Shown here piece by piece: positions 15,904 through 24,404 of a stretch of DNA of 40,103 nucleotides. The notes beneath the pieces were generated by a model. That model did no database searches and was not told the origin of the DNA. It saw only the letters and a list, made by a program, of their open reading frames with translations. The DNA is from an uncultured Bacteroidota bacterium. GTDB taxonomy: Bacteria; Bacteroidota; Bacteroidia; Chitinophagales; Saprospiraceae. Position 1 is the first letter of the stretch. The number at the start of each line of letters is the position of its first letter. Position numbers and translations under genes: made by a program. The DNA lies in NCBI GenBank assembly GCA_937872515.1, contig CALMSX010000055.1, positions 1-40,103 of the forward strand, in the 5' to 3' direction.

Positions 15904-18720
15904 TTACCTGGTCAGGTAAACGTATCTGTTTCTGTCCAATTCTCTGAAGAATGGATCGGTAAGGTCGTCAATAAACTGAATGGCCTCACCGGTAGATTTC
16001 ATCTCTGGCCCGAGACTTTTGTCAACGTGAGGGAATTTGTTGAATGAAAATACGGGAACCTTGATGGCATAGCCCTTGAGGTTTTTCGCGATGCTAAAGT
16101 CTTTCAGTTTTTTGTGGCCCAGCATTACCATCGTTGCAATGTTGAGGTAGGGCACCTTGTAGGCCTTGGCAATAAAAGGTGTGGTTCTTGATGCCCGGGG
16201 GTTGGCTTCTATCACGTATACCGTTTCTCCTTTAATGGCAAACTGTATGTTGATGAGTCCTTTTATTTTCAGGGCCATGGCCAGCCTTTCTGCGTAAATG
16301 GCCATCTGGTCTACCACGTTTTGACTTAAGCTGTAAGTAGGCAATACCGCGCTGCTGTCGCCCGAGTGAATGCCCGCAGGCTCGATGTGTTCCATGATGC
16401 CCATGATGTGGAATTGTTCGCCATCATAAATGCCATCTATCTCTGCTTCTTTGGCTCTTTCCAAAAATTGGTCAATCAAGACCTTATTGTCGGGCAGGTG
16501 TTTAAAAATGCTCAACACGTGGCGCTCCAACTCTTCGTCATTGATTACAATCCTCATTCGCTGGCCCCCTAATACGTAAGAAGGTCTAACCAAAACGGGA
16601 TAAGTAACGGTGTTGGCAACAACCAGGGCTTCATCTGTATCTCTGGCCACACCATATTTTGGATAGGGGATGTCAAGGTCTCTCAACAAGTCGCTGAAGC
16701 GCCCCCTGTCTTCGGCAATGTCCATATCGTCATAAGAGGTACCTATGATGGGAATCCCTTTTTTATGGATCAGTTCTGCCAACTTTAATGCTGTTTGGCC
16801 CCCGAGCTGAACAATAACTCCTTCTGGTTTTTCGAGGTCAAGAATTTCTTCGAGGTGCTCCCAGTAAACGGGTTCAAAGTAGAGCTTATCGGCAATGTCA
16901 AAATCAGTGGATACGGTCTCGGGATTACAATTGACCATTATGGCTTCGTAACCCGCTTCTTTGATGGCCAGCAGTCCGTGCACACAACAGTAATCAAATT
17001 CGATGCCCTGGCCAATCCTGTTGGGACCAGAGCCCAGTACGATTATTTTTTTCTTATCTGAAACGATGCTTTCGTTTTCTCCATCAAAGGTGGAATAGTA
17101 ATATGGGGTCTGTGCTTCAAACTCGGCTGCACAGGTATCCACCATTTTGTACGAGCGGATAATGCCCAGGGCCTTTCTTCTTCTGGTTACCTCCTCTTCA
17201 CTGATGCGCATGGTCCAGGCTATTTGTGCATCGGAGTAGCCCATCGACTTCAGTTCTCTGAAAAAGTCTGCAGGAATGTCTTCCGCTACGTTGTAACGAA
17301 ACAACCTGGATTCTGCATCTTCCATTCTTTTGATCTGGTTGAGGAACCAGGGATCGATATGGGTGAGCTTGTGCAGGGTTTTTACCGGCACACCCAATCT
17401 GATGGCATCGCGGATTCGGAAGATCCTGTCGTCGCTCGCGGTTTCGAGTCGTTGCAGGATGTCTTCTGTGCGCATCCATTCTTTTTTATCAGCACCCAGT
17501 CCGGCCCTGTTGTTTTCAAGGCTCTGGCAGGCTTTCTGTAAGGCCTCTAAGAAGCTTCTGCCTATGGCCATTACCTCACCTACCGACTTCATTTGTAAGC
17601 CCAGGGTGGGATCGGCACCGTGGAATTTTTCAAAGTTCCACCTCGGCATTTTTACAATGACATAATCGAGGCTCGGCTCAAAGAAGGCGGAGGTTGTTTT
17701 TGTAATTTGGTTGTTGAGTTCGTCGAGGGTATAACCGATGGCCAGTTTGGCGGCAATCTTAGCAATGGGGTAGCCGGTTGCCTTACTGGCCAGGGCCGAT
17801 GACCTGGATACCCTTGGATTGATTTCTACTACGATCAGATCTTCGTTGACCGGATTCATGGCAAACTGTACATTACAGCCTCCGGCAAAGTTGCCCATGG
17901 ATCTCATCAATAAGATGGCCTGGTCTCTCATTCGTTGGTAAGCTGTATCCGACAAGGTCATGGCAGGCGCAACGGTTATGGAGTCGCCCGTATGGATGCC
18001 CATGGGGTCGAGGTTTTCAACGGTACAAATGATGGTAACGTTGTCATTTTTATCCCTCAACAGTTCCAGCTCAAATTCTTTCCAGCCCAGTACTGCTTTT
18101 TCTACCAACACTTCGTGGGTGGGAGAGGCATCGAGACCTCTTCTCAGGGACTCGTCAAATTCTTCTCTTTTGTGGACAAATCCTCCTCCTGTACCGCCAA
18201 GGGTGAAGCTGGGTCGGATTACCAGTGGAAAGCCTATTTCCTGAGCTGCCTCCATTCCTTCAAGAAAGGAGTTGGCAATCCTGGATGGAGCCACTGTCAG
18301 CCCCAATTTTACTACGTGGTGTCTGAACAGATCACGGTCTTCTGCCAGTTCGATGGCTTCGACGTCAACACCGATCATTTTAACGTTGTACTTCTTCCAG
18401 ATGCCGGTTTTTTCCGCTTCTATCGCGAGGTTGAGGGCGGTCTGACCGCCCATGGTGGGCAATACCGCGTCTATCTGTCTCTCTTTTAATATTTTTTCCA
18501 GGCTCTCAATGGTCAGAGGCCACAGATAAATATTATCTGCTGTTACCTCGTCGGTCATGATGGTGGCCGGATTGGAGTTGATGAGAGATACTTCAATTCC
18601 CTCTTCTCTTAAAGATCTGGATGCCTGGGTGCCTGAATAATCGAATTCACAAGCCTGACCAATAATGATGGGGCCGCTTCCGATGATTAATACGGAGCGT
18701 ATGGACGTATCTTTTGGCAT
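15904..18720 (-). CDS. carB: Carbamoyl-phosphate synthase large subunit lacking the allosteric domain
   Basis: 938 residues from the ATG at 18720 ([18 protein letters not shown]); a start at 18750 would sit inside the promoter. Two homologous ATP-grasp halves are visible: [20 protein letters not shown] near the N-terminus and [20 protein letters not shown] in the second half, with the acceptor loops [18 protein letters not shown] and [19 protein letters not shown]. The enzyme makes carbamoyl phosphate from bicarbonate, ATP and glutamine-derived ammonia for pyrimidines and arginine, together with CarA, which is not in this window. The protein ends about 20 residues after [11 protein letters not shown], where E. 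coli CarB continues for about 130 residues into the MGS-like regulatory domain. That domain is absent, not interrupted: the stop is clean and is followed by a terminator. Confidence 0.95.
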   Translation of the reverse strand: MPKDTSIRSVLIIGSGPIIIGQACEFDYSGTQASRSLREEGIEVSLINSNPATIMTDEVTADNIYLWPLTIESLEKILKERQIDAVLPTMGGQTALNLAIEAEKTGIWKKYNVKMIGVDVEAIELAEDRDLFRHHVVKLGLTVAPSRIANSFLEGMEAAQEIGFPLVIRPSFTLGGTGGGFVHKREEFDESLRRGLDASPTHEVLVEKAVLGWKEFELELLRDKNDNVTIICTVENLDPMGIHTGDSITVAPAMTLSDTAYQRMRDQAILLMRSMGNFAGGCNVQFAMNPVNEDLIVVEINPRVSRSSALASKATGYPIAKIAAKLAIGYTLDELNNQITKTTSAFFEPSLDYVIVKMPRWNFEKFHGADPTLGLQMKSVGEVMAIGRSFLEALQKACQSLENNRAGLGADKKEWMRTEDILQRLETASDDRIFRIRDAIRLGVPVKTLHKLTHIDPWFLNQIKRMEDAESRLFRYNVAEDIPADFFRELKSMGYSDAQIAWTMRISEEEVTRRRKALGIIRSYKMVDTCAAEFEAQTPYYYSTFDGENESIVSDKKKIIVLGSGPNRIGQGIEFDYCCVHGLLAIKEAGYEAIMVNCNPETVSTDFDIADKLYFEPVYWEHLEEILDLEKPEGVIVQLGGQTALKLAELIHKKGIPIIGTSYDDMDIAEDRGRFSDLLRDLDIPYPKYGVARDTDEALVVANTVTYPVLVRPSYVLGGQRMRIVINDEELERHVLSIFKHLPDNKVLIDQFLERAKEAEIDGIYDGEQFHIMGIMEHIEPAGIHSGDSSAVLPTYSLSQNVVDQMAIYAERLAMALKIKGLINIQFAIKGETVYVIEANPRASRTTPFIAKAYKVPYLNIATMVMLGHKKLKDFSIAKNLKGYAIKVPVFSFNKFPHVDKSLGPEMKSTGEAIQFIDDLTDPFFRELDRNRYVYLTR

Positions 18721-18747
18721 GATTGGTGGAAAAATTTGGATTGCCCG

Positions 18748-18775
18748 CAAAGATAGTCAATCTCTTTTTGCCAAA
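18748..18775 (-). promoter_or_regulatory. carB promoter (Bacteroidota -33/-7 type)
   Basis: On the minus strand TTTG (18775-18772) is followed after 16 nt by TATCTTTG (18755-18748), an exact TAnnTTTG box. The spacing is slightly shorter than the usual range. Transcription would begin about 20-25 nt upstream of the ATG at 18720. Confidence 0.6.
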
Positions 18776-18866
18776 CACTATTTTTATGGATGAAGCTGAA
18801 TTTATGCCCAATGCTTCTTTTGGTGATTCGTGAAACATTGGCGCTGGAAGCCTTATCTGCCGGGTT

Positions 18867-19475
18867 TTAGCCCATTTCGGCTACCACTTCTTTGACTTCG
18901 GGTACCATTCTTTTGAGCATGCCTTCGATTCCCGATTTCAGGGTAATGGTGCTTGAAGGACAGCCGCTGCAGGATCCCTGAAGTACAACGCTTACGATGC
19001 CTTCATTGAACGACTTAAACTCGATATTGCCCCCATCCATTTCAACAGCGGGTTTAACATAGGTGTCAATCAATTCCTTGATTTTTTTAACCAGTTCTGC
19101 GTCGTCACCTGTGTATTCTACACCTGATTTTTCAGTCTCGATGGCTTCCATGGCCTCATCAAATCCTTTTTTAAGGATGGGCTTGTCATCGGCAATGTAC
19201 TGTTTGATAAATTCTTTAAGCACCAACATGATGTCGGGCCAATTGTAATTGAATTCTTTGGTGATCGACACAAAGTTGTTGCAGATGTAAACACCTTTAA
19301 CATAGGCGTGATCAAACAAGGCTGCGGCCAGAGGCGACCACTCGTCTGCCAGGTCTCTGGTTCTGAAGTCGGCTGTGCCCTTGTACAACATTCTATTGAC
19401 CACAAACTTGATGGTTTCCGGATTCGGTGTTTGTTCGGTGTACAACATTACGGGGCCTGTAGCTACGGTGCTCAT
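18867..19475 (-). CDS. Nfu-type iron-sulfur cluster carrier protein
   Basis: 202 residues. The N-terminal Nfu_N domain (YTEQTPNPETIKFVVNR, about 12-100) is followed by a C-terminal NifU-like scaffold domain (about 125-200) containing the cluster-binding CxxC motif in GSCSGCPSSTITLK (Cys169 and Cys172). Nfu proteins accept a 4Fe-4S cluster from the SUF or ISC machinery and deliver it to target enzymes in the cytoplasm. The gene stands 65 bp downstream of the PBP1A start region's far end and 146 bp upstream of carB; no SUF gene is nearby. Its own promoter was not identified. Confidence 0.92.
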   Translation of the reverse strand: MSTVATGPVMLYTEQTPNPETIKFVVNRMLYKGTADFRTRDLADEWSPLAAALFDHAYVKGVYICNNFVSITKEFNYNWPDIMLVLKEFIKQYIADDKPILKKGFDEAMEAIETEKSGVEYTGDDAELVKKIKELIDTYVKPAVEMDGGNIEFKSFNEGIVSVVLQGSCSGCPSSTITLKSGIEGMLKRMVPEVKEVVAEMG

Positions 19476-19540
19476 TATTTGGAATTTTTCTTTATAACAG
19501 TTTTAAGCTCGTTTTGTTCCCCATGCGGGCAAGTACTTAA

Positions 19541-22087
19541 TTAAAAATCTTCTTCAAATTCGTCGCGTTTCATTTTTTCTTTTTGGGTCTGCCACCTTTC
19601 TGTCGCCGGTCGTACGGTTTTAATCTTATCACAATCTATCATTTCTGCCATGCCTTCCGGGGCCGGGGCAAAACGCACCTTGTAGTCAAAAATACCCGTA
19701 GTGTCGTTTTCCAGTTTTTTGATGAACTTTTGGAATACCGGGCGGGCAGTTACATAACCCTGACCATCGTTGAGGTTGGTAAATCGGATCCACTTGTCAT
19801 CTCCCCCGGTCCAGACCCCCACCACAAGAGTTGGGGTTATTCCCATAAACCAACCATCGCTGTAATCGTTGGTTGTGCCGGTTTTTCCGCCATTTTCTGT
19901 TTTCAGGCCCATACCAAATTCACCCCCAACAACATTTTTGAGCATGTCTACCATGATGGCATTGTAAAGCGGATTGATGGCTGGGCGAATGGTGGGGTTG
20001 GCTTGGTAAATTTCTCTTCCGTTTTTATCGGTTATACTAAGCACGAATACGGGTTCGCGATAGGTTCCCTGGTTGGCAAAGGTGGTGTAGGCCGAGGTCA
20101 TTTGGTAAAGGCTGATGTCAACGGCACCGAGACAAATGGCCGGATATTCGGGCACTGCCAGCCTTCCATTGGAGAGTCTTTCCGTTTTGGAAATACCCAC
20201 CTTGTCTAATAGGTTTCTGAGAAGATCTACGGAACCCATTTCTTTTAACAGGCGTACGGTAATTGAGTTTTTGGAATACACCAGGCCGTGGTAAAGGTTG
20301 TACATATTGCCCGTAAACTCTTCGGTAGCATTATTGGGGGTCCACTCTTTGTCAACATTAAAATTGGCATCACCGGGTGCGATGGTATATTGAATGTCTT
20401 CAAATTCCTGGCAGGGCATAATGCCTCCAAAGGCCATGGCGGCGGTATAAACAAAAGGCTTCATGGTTGATCCAACGGCTCTGCGCGAAGTGACGTGGTC
20501 GTATTTAAAATGTTTGTGGTCGATACCTCCCACCCAGGCTTTTACATGTCCGTTGCCGGGGTTGATGGCCAGCACTGCATTTTGTAAAAACATGGCGCTG
20601 TATCGGGTAGAGTCCATGGGGCTCATAAGGGTGTCTTTTTCTCCCAAAACATAATCAAACACCTTCATTTTTACCTTTTGTGAAAAGACTTCGTGAAAGG
20701 CTTTCTGGAGCTGTTCGTAAGCCTTTCGCACTTTTGGAAAATCGGGCCCCCTTAAAAAATCAACATATTTGTTTAATTCTTCTTTTTGGATCCAGCCATT
20801 AAGATATAAATCGTTGATAACCAGTCTATTGGTGTCTGTTTTTATCAGGGTTTCGATAATGTTGTCACTTGTTTTGATTCCTTCGAGCCCTTCTACCACA
20901 GGATCAAATAATTTTTTGCGCAGGGTAAGGTACCTGGGTGTTGATTTGGCCTTTGAAAGCAGGGTTTCTTTTCGGATTTGTTTTTGTAGATCGTCGGCCT
21001 GGTAAGTCCATGGATCCATGCCCTTCCACTGTCTGAAGTACCTTTTCTGCAACCAGATCATATGGTCTTTGGAAGCCTGTTCGGCATATTGCTGGTATTT
21101 TAGATCGATGGTAGTGTAAATTTTTAATCCGTCGGTATAAATGTTGTAAAGACTGCCGTCTGGTCTTTTCAGGTTCTTTTCCTTGATCAGGTTTTGAATG
21201 TACTTTGTCAGTTCTGCTCTGAAATAAGGCGCCGGTCCAAAACTTTGTTCTTCCTTTCTGAATTTCGACATGTCTACTTCCATGGCCATGAGACTGTCAT
21301 AATTTGTGCCTTTGAGGTAGTGATCCGATCTCATCAGAGCAAGCACGGTATTTCTTCTCTGTTTGGCCTTCTCTGGAAATCTAACCGGGTTGTATAGACT
21401 TGGGTTTTTGAGCATACCTACAAGTAAGGCGGCTTCTTCTGGATTGAGTTGACCTTGATCTTTGTTGAAATAAACTTTTGATGCTGCCTGTATGCCGTGG
21501 GCCCCATTGATGAATTCAAATTTGTTGAGGTACATGGCCATGATTTCCTCCTTGGTATAACTTCTTTCCAGTTTTACTGCTGTAAGCCATTCTCTCATTT
21601 TGACGGGTATCAGTCGCATGAGCTTTTTCCATGCAGGTAGCCCCTTGGTTGAGGGCCTGTCGAAAAGCAACTTTGCCAATTGTTGCGTGAGGGTAGATCC
21701 ACCTCCGGAGGTTTCTTTGCTTAACAAAATGGTTTTGATGGCTACCCTGCCCAAAGCCGGGAGGTCGACACCTGAGTGCTGAAAAAAACGCTCATCTTCT
21801 GTGAGCACTACCGCTTTTTTTAAATGGGGATTGAGTTGTTCGAAATTTATGGGTATCCTGTTTTCAACATAGTAGGAACCAAAGCTGACGCCATTGATAT
21901 CATAAATTTCGGTAGCCAGTTTATAGTTGGGATTTTCCAAGGTTTCGAATGAAGGAATGCCTGTTGATGCAGCATAGAGAAGCAAGAGAAAAAGCGTGAG
22001 AAATCCTATACCGCACAAGATCCAAAATCGTTTAATCCACTTGAGTTGTGGATTTGTTTTTAGTTCACTGTACAGTTGTTTCATCAT
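19541..22087 (-). CDS. mrcA: Class A penicillin-binding protein 1A
   Basis: 848 residues from the ATG at 22087; an adjacent ATG lies at 22084. A single membrane anchor at about 21-41 is followed by a GT51 glycosyltransferase domain with TEDERFFQHSGVD (catalytic Glu near 97), GGGSTLTQQLAKLLF and EEIMAMYLN. The transpeptidase domain has the SxxK motif in GSTMKPFVY (Ser near 540), SxN in YSKNSIT and KTGTTNDYSDGWF. The enzyme polymerises and cross-links peptidoglycan in the periplasm. The start lies 5 bp after the stop of the choice-of-anchor B gene, so the two appear to be cotranscribed. The C-terminus is a short acidic/basic tail. Confidence 0.95.
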   Translation of the reverse strand: MMKQLYSELKTNPQLKWIKRFWILCGIGFLTLFLLLLYAASTGIPSFETLENPNYKLATEIYDINGVSFGSYYVENRIPINFEQLNPHLKKAVVLTEDERFFQHSGVDLPALGRVAIKTILLSKETSGGGSTLTQQLAKLLFDRPSTKGLPAWKKLMRLIPVKMREWLTAVKLERSYTKEEIMAMYLNKFEFINGAHGIQAASKVYFNKDQGQLNPEEAALLVGMLKNPSLYNPVRFPEKAKQRRNTVLALMRSDHYLKGTNYDSLMAMEVDMSKFRKEEQSFGPAPYFRAELTKYIQNLIKEKNLKRPDGSLYNIYTDGLKIYTTIDLKYQQYAEQASKDHMIWLQKRYFRQWKGMDPWTYQADDLQKQIRKETLLSKAKSTPRYLTLRKKLFDPVVEGLEGIKTSDNIIETLIKTDTNRLVINDLYLNGWIQKEELNKYVDFLRGPDFPKVRKAYEQLQKAFHEVFSQKVKMKVFDYVLGEKDTLMSPMDSTRYSAMFLQNAVLAINPGNGHVKAWVGGIDHKHFKYDHVTSRRAVGSTMKPFVYTAAMAFGGIMPCQEFEDIQYTIAPGDANFNVDKEWTPNNATEEFTGNMYNLYHGLVYSKNSITVRLLKEMGSVDLLRNLLDKVGISKTERLSNGRLAVPEYPAICLGAVDISLYQMTSAYTTFANQGTYREPVFVLSITDKNGREIYQANPTIRPAINPLYNAIMVDMLKNVVGGEFGMGLKTENGGKTGTTNDYSDGWFMGITPTLVVGVWTGGDDKWIRFTNLNDGQGYVTARPVFQKFIKKLENDTTGIFDYKVRFAPAPEGMAEMIDCDKIKTVRPATERWQTQKEKMKRDEFEEDF

Positions 22088-22092
22088 AGCGA

Positions 22093-23661
22093 TCAAAATG
22101 AGGTCGGGTAAGTTTTTCTGGTACCGTTGACGGCGATGGTTGTTTTATACCTCTTTCCATTGGCTGTTCTAAAGATCAAACCTCTGTGGAGTTGATTGAT
22201 CAACAGGTTGCCGGGGATGTTCAGAGCGGTGGTTGGTGGCGCTTGCTGGGTGCTGGAAAAAGACCCGTTTTCATCTATGTTTATTTTATACTTACTTCCA
22301 TTGGGTGCCGTTAGGTAGAGGGTACCTGGAAATACTATTTCTAAATCAGCAGAGTCTATTTTGTATGAAGCTTCTGGCAGGGTTGCGGAAGAGGTGGCAA
22401 GTTTTCCATCATTGCCTATGGTCAATCTTTTATATCCGCTTGTACTGTCTCTAAATACGATTCCTTTTCCGGGGGAGGATAGGTGAACGGCGCCATTTAA
22501 TTCTACCTTAGGAAAATGGGTTTTGAGGGTTACCAGGCCGTAGGTTATGTCGCCGGCTATGATACACCCCGATGGCAAGTAGGGGTATACTCCCCAGGCA
22601 CCTTCGTAGCCTGTATAATTGCTTCCATTGTTGTTGGGGTAGGTATCATAATAGGCTACTCTAATGGGGTTCAAAGGATCAATCACGTCGTAGACCTGGA
22701 TGCCGTCATGGTAATAGGCAATGTACAGTCCATTGTCTTTGACGTAGGGATTGTGTGGCCTGTTGTTGGTATAAGTAGGAGCCGACAGAGGGTGTTTGAA
22801 ACTTGACATTAAAGTAAGATCATAGCCGTTACCATTGTCAATGGCCCTCATAATTTTTATGGGTCTGCCGATGGGAACTTCTTCTGCCACATAGATATAC
22901 TGGGTATCGATAGATGGGTGGAGGGTGTGTCGCCAGTTGCTATGATTGTAATTACTTCCATCGTCTATAGATCCGAGATAGGTAATGTTATTGACATCTG
23001 TACAATCCCACAAGACAAAGCCGGCTTCACCTTGTGAACAATAGGCGATATTGTTTTCTACATAAAGGTCGTGAATGTAAAGGTTTTCAAAACCCGCCAT
23101 TCCCGGCAGAGTGTTAAGTGATACTTTTTTAAGTAGGGTAGGCGTGCCAGGATTGGTAAGGCTATAGATGATCATCCAATTGTTAGTACCGGTGTTATCT
23201 CGTGCGCCGGCAACGTATAAACGTGCATTGGGTACATCAATATAAATGTTGTGTGCTCTGTTGAAGTGGCTGGTAATTTGGGTAACCGAGATGTTGTTGA
23301 TATTGGTTAAATTAAATACTTCTAATCCTTCAGCTCCAGTATCTGCCACACCATAGGCATAGGTACCATAGGTTTTGAAATCACGCCAAAAATTACTGCT
23401 GGTCAGGCCATCAACAAACTGGTACTTCAGAATAGGTGAACCACAGTTGGTAACATCAAAAATATTCACCGCCATGGTAGAACCAATGATGGCATATTCT
23501 TTACCATCGGGTGCCACATAACCCCAAACGTCATTGTATTCGTTGCCCGGCATTCCTGCTACCTGGGCCATCTTTTTCATGTTTTGTGCAGGTTGTCCAA
23601 AACAAAAAAAGTTGAGAAAGAAAAAATATACAAGAAAAGTGGATGAAGTTCTTTTTGCCAT
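22093..23661 (-). CDS. Secreted choice-of-anchor B family beta-propeller protein
   Basis: 522 residues from the ATG at 23661, which gives a signal peptide (MAKRTSSTFLVYFFFLNFFC, cleavage near FGQ); the TTG at 23682 would overlap the divergent gene. The body has LVIVD-like propeller repeats of the choice-of-anchor B family: GYVAPDGKEYAIIGSTM, VNIFDVTNCGSP, NLYIHDLYVENNIAYCSQ, and YNHSNWRHTLHP. The last ~120 residues contain short repeated units (KGIVFRDSTSGYKRLTI, RGLIFRTANGKRYKTTI) in place of a recognisable T9SS sorting domain. The function of the family is unknown; the protein is probably exposed outside the inner membrane. It is the first gene of a leftward unit with PBP1A. Confidence 0.83.
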   Translation of the reverse strand: MAKRTSSTFLVYFFFLNFFCFGQPAQNMKKMAQVAGMPGNEYNDVWGYVAPDGKEYAIIGSTMAVNIFDVTNCGSPILKYQFVDGLTSSNFWRDFKTYGTYAYGVADTGAEGLEVFNLTNINNISVTQITSHFNRAHNIYIDVPNARLYVAGARDNTGTNNWMIIYSLTNPGTPTLLKKVSLNTLPGMAGFENLYIHDLYVENNIAYCSQGEAGFVLWDCTDVNNITYLGSIDDGSNYNHSNWRHTLHPSIDTQYIYVAEEVPIGRPIKIMRAIDNGNGYDLTLMSSFKHPLSAPTYTNNRPHNPYVKDNGLYIAYYHDGIQVYDVIDPLNPIRVAYYDTYPNNNGSNYTGYEGAWGVYPYLPSGCIIAGDITYGLVTLKTHFPKVELNGAVHLSSPGKGIVFRDSTSGYKRLTIGNDGKLATSSATLPEASYKIDSADLEIVFPGTLYLTAPNGSKYKINIDENGSFSSTQQAPPTTALNIPGNLLINQLHRGLIFRTANGKRYKTTIAVNGTRKTYPTSF

Positions 23662-23675
23662 TCTATTTTTGCTGA

Positions 23676-24287
23676 ATGACAAAAATAAATGAATCTGCCT
23701 TAAGTCACCTTAGAAAAGATAAAATTCTAAGAAAGATTATTGATCAAACGGAACTTCCCGTTCGTGAAAAAAAGACAAGCATTTACCACAGCTTATTGGG
23801 CAGTATTATTTCACAACAATTGTCTACCAAGGCGGCATCTACCATTCATTCCCGGTTCTTACATTTATTTGATGGAAAGCCCCATCCTGAACTTGTCATT
23901 GAAACCGACCACGATGTTTTTAGGTCGGTTGGTTTGTCCAATCAAAAGGCTGTTTACGTTAAAAACGTGGCTGATTTTTTCCAGAAGAATCCCATTGAAA
24001 TGAAACATTGGAATAAGTTGGACGACGAAACCATCATAAAAGAATTGACCTCTATCAAAGGGGTTGGAAAATGGACCGTACAAATGACCCTGATGTTTAC
24101 CCTGGATCGACTTGATGTTTTGCCTGTAGATGATTTAATCATTCGAAATTCCATCATCAAATATTACAATCTCGACCAGGGCAGCAACGGCTTGTTGGAT
24201 GAAATCCACCGGGTAGGAGAAAAGTGGAGGCCTTACAGAAGCGTTGCATGTTTTTATTTATGGGCAGCAAAAGATGGATTAAAGTAA
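23676..24287 (+). CDS. DNA-3-methyladenine glycosylase (AlkA-like, HhH-GPD)
   Basis: 203 residues. The helix-hairpin-helix is LTSIKGVGKWTVQMTLMF (124-141), followed by the catalytic Asp in LPVDDLIIRN (Asp153). SIISQQLSTKAAST (43-56) is typical of the family. The protein lacks the N-terminal beta domain of E. coli AlkA and matches the shorter bacterial form. It removes alkylated purines from DNA to start base-excision repair. Its ATG is only 14 bp from the ATG of the divergent choice-of-anchor B gene, so the two promoters must overlap coding sequence. Two parS sites lie directly downstream. Confidence 0.9.
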   Translation: MTKINESALSHLRKDKILRKIIDQTELPVREKKTSIYHSLLGSIISQQLSTKAASTIHSRFLHLFDGKPHPELVIETDHDVFRSVGLSNQKAVYVKNVADFFQKNPIEMKHWNKLDDETIIKELTSIKGVGKWTVQMTLMFTLDRLDVLPVDDLIIRNSIIKYYNLDQGSNGLLDEIHRVGEKWRPYRSVACFYLWAAKDGLK

Positions 24288-24300
24288 GATGCCCTTTTAG

Positions 24301-24318
24301 ATGTTTCACGTGAAACAT
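24301..24318. promoter_or_regulatory. parS centromere site 1
   Basis: The 18-bp perfect palindrome ATGTTTCACGTGAAACAT contains the 16-bp ParB binding site TGTTTCACGTGAAACA (24302-24317), identical to the chromosomal parS consensus conserved across bacteria. It begins 13 bp after the glycosylase stop. ParB loads here and spreads, recruiting ParA and SMC for origin segregation. Confidence 0.95.
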
Positions 24319-24342
24319 TTACCCTTCCGGTTTTGGTTTGTG

Positions 24343-24368
24343 AAATATGTTTCACGTGAAACATATTT
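24343..24368. promoter_or_regulatory. parS centromere site 2, within a 26-bp palindrome
   Basis: The same 16-bp core TGTTTCACGTGAAACA (24348-24363) sits in a palindrome that stays perfect for 26 bp (flanking AAATA and TATTT). Centre-to-centre distance from site 1 is 46 bp. The site ends 4 bp before the -7 element of the M1 peptidase gene, so bound ParB could affect that promoter. Confidence 0.95.
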
Positions 24369-24372
24369 ATTC

Positions 24373-24380
24373 TACATTTG
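24373..24380 (+). promoter_or_regulatory. Bacteroidota -7 promoter element for the M1 peptidase gene
   Basis: TACATTTG matches TAnnTTTG exactly and lies 24 bp before the ATG at 24405. The position of the -33 box falls inside parS site 2 and has no clear TTG. Confidence 0.5.
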
Positions 24381-24404
24381 TTAATAAAACAAATTTTCAT
24401 TTTT

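Noticed and set aside
18820..18838. Third parS-like sequence (CGTGAAACA near the nfu-carB spacer)
   Set aside because: Only the right half matches; the left half of the palindrome is not conserved.
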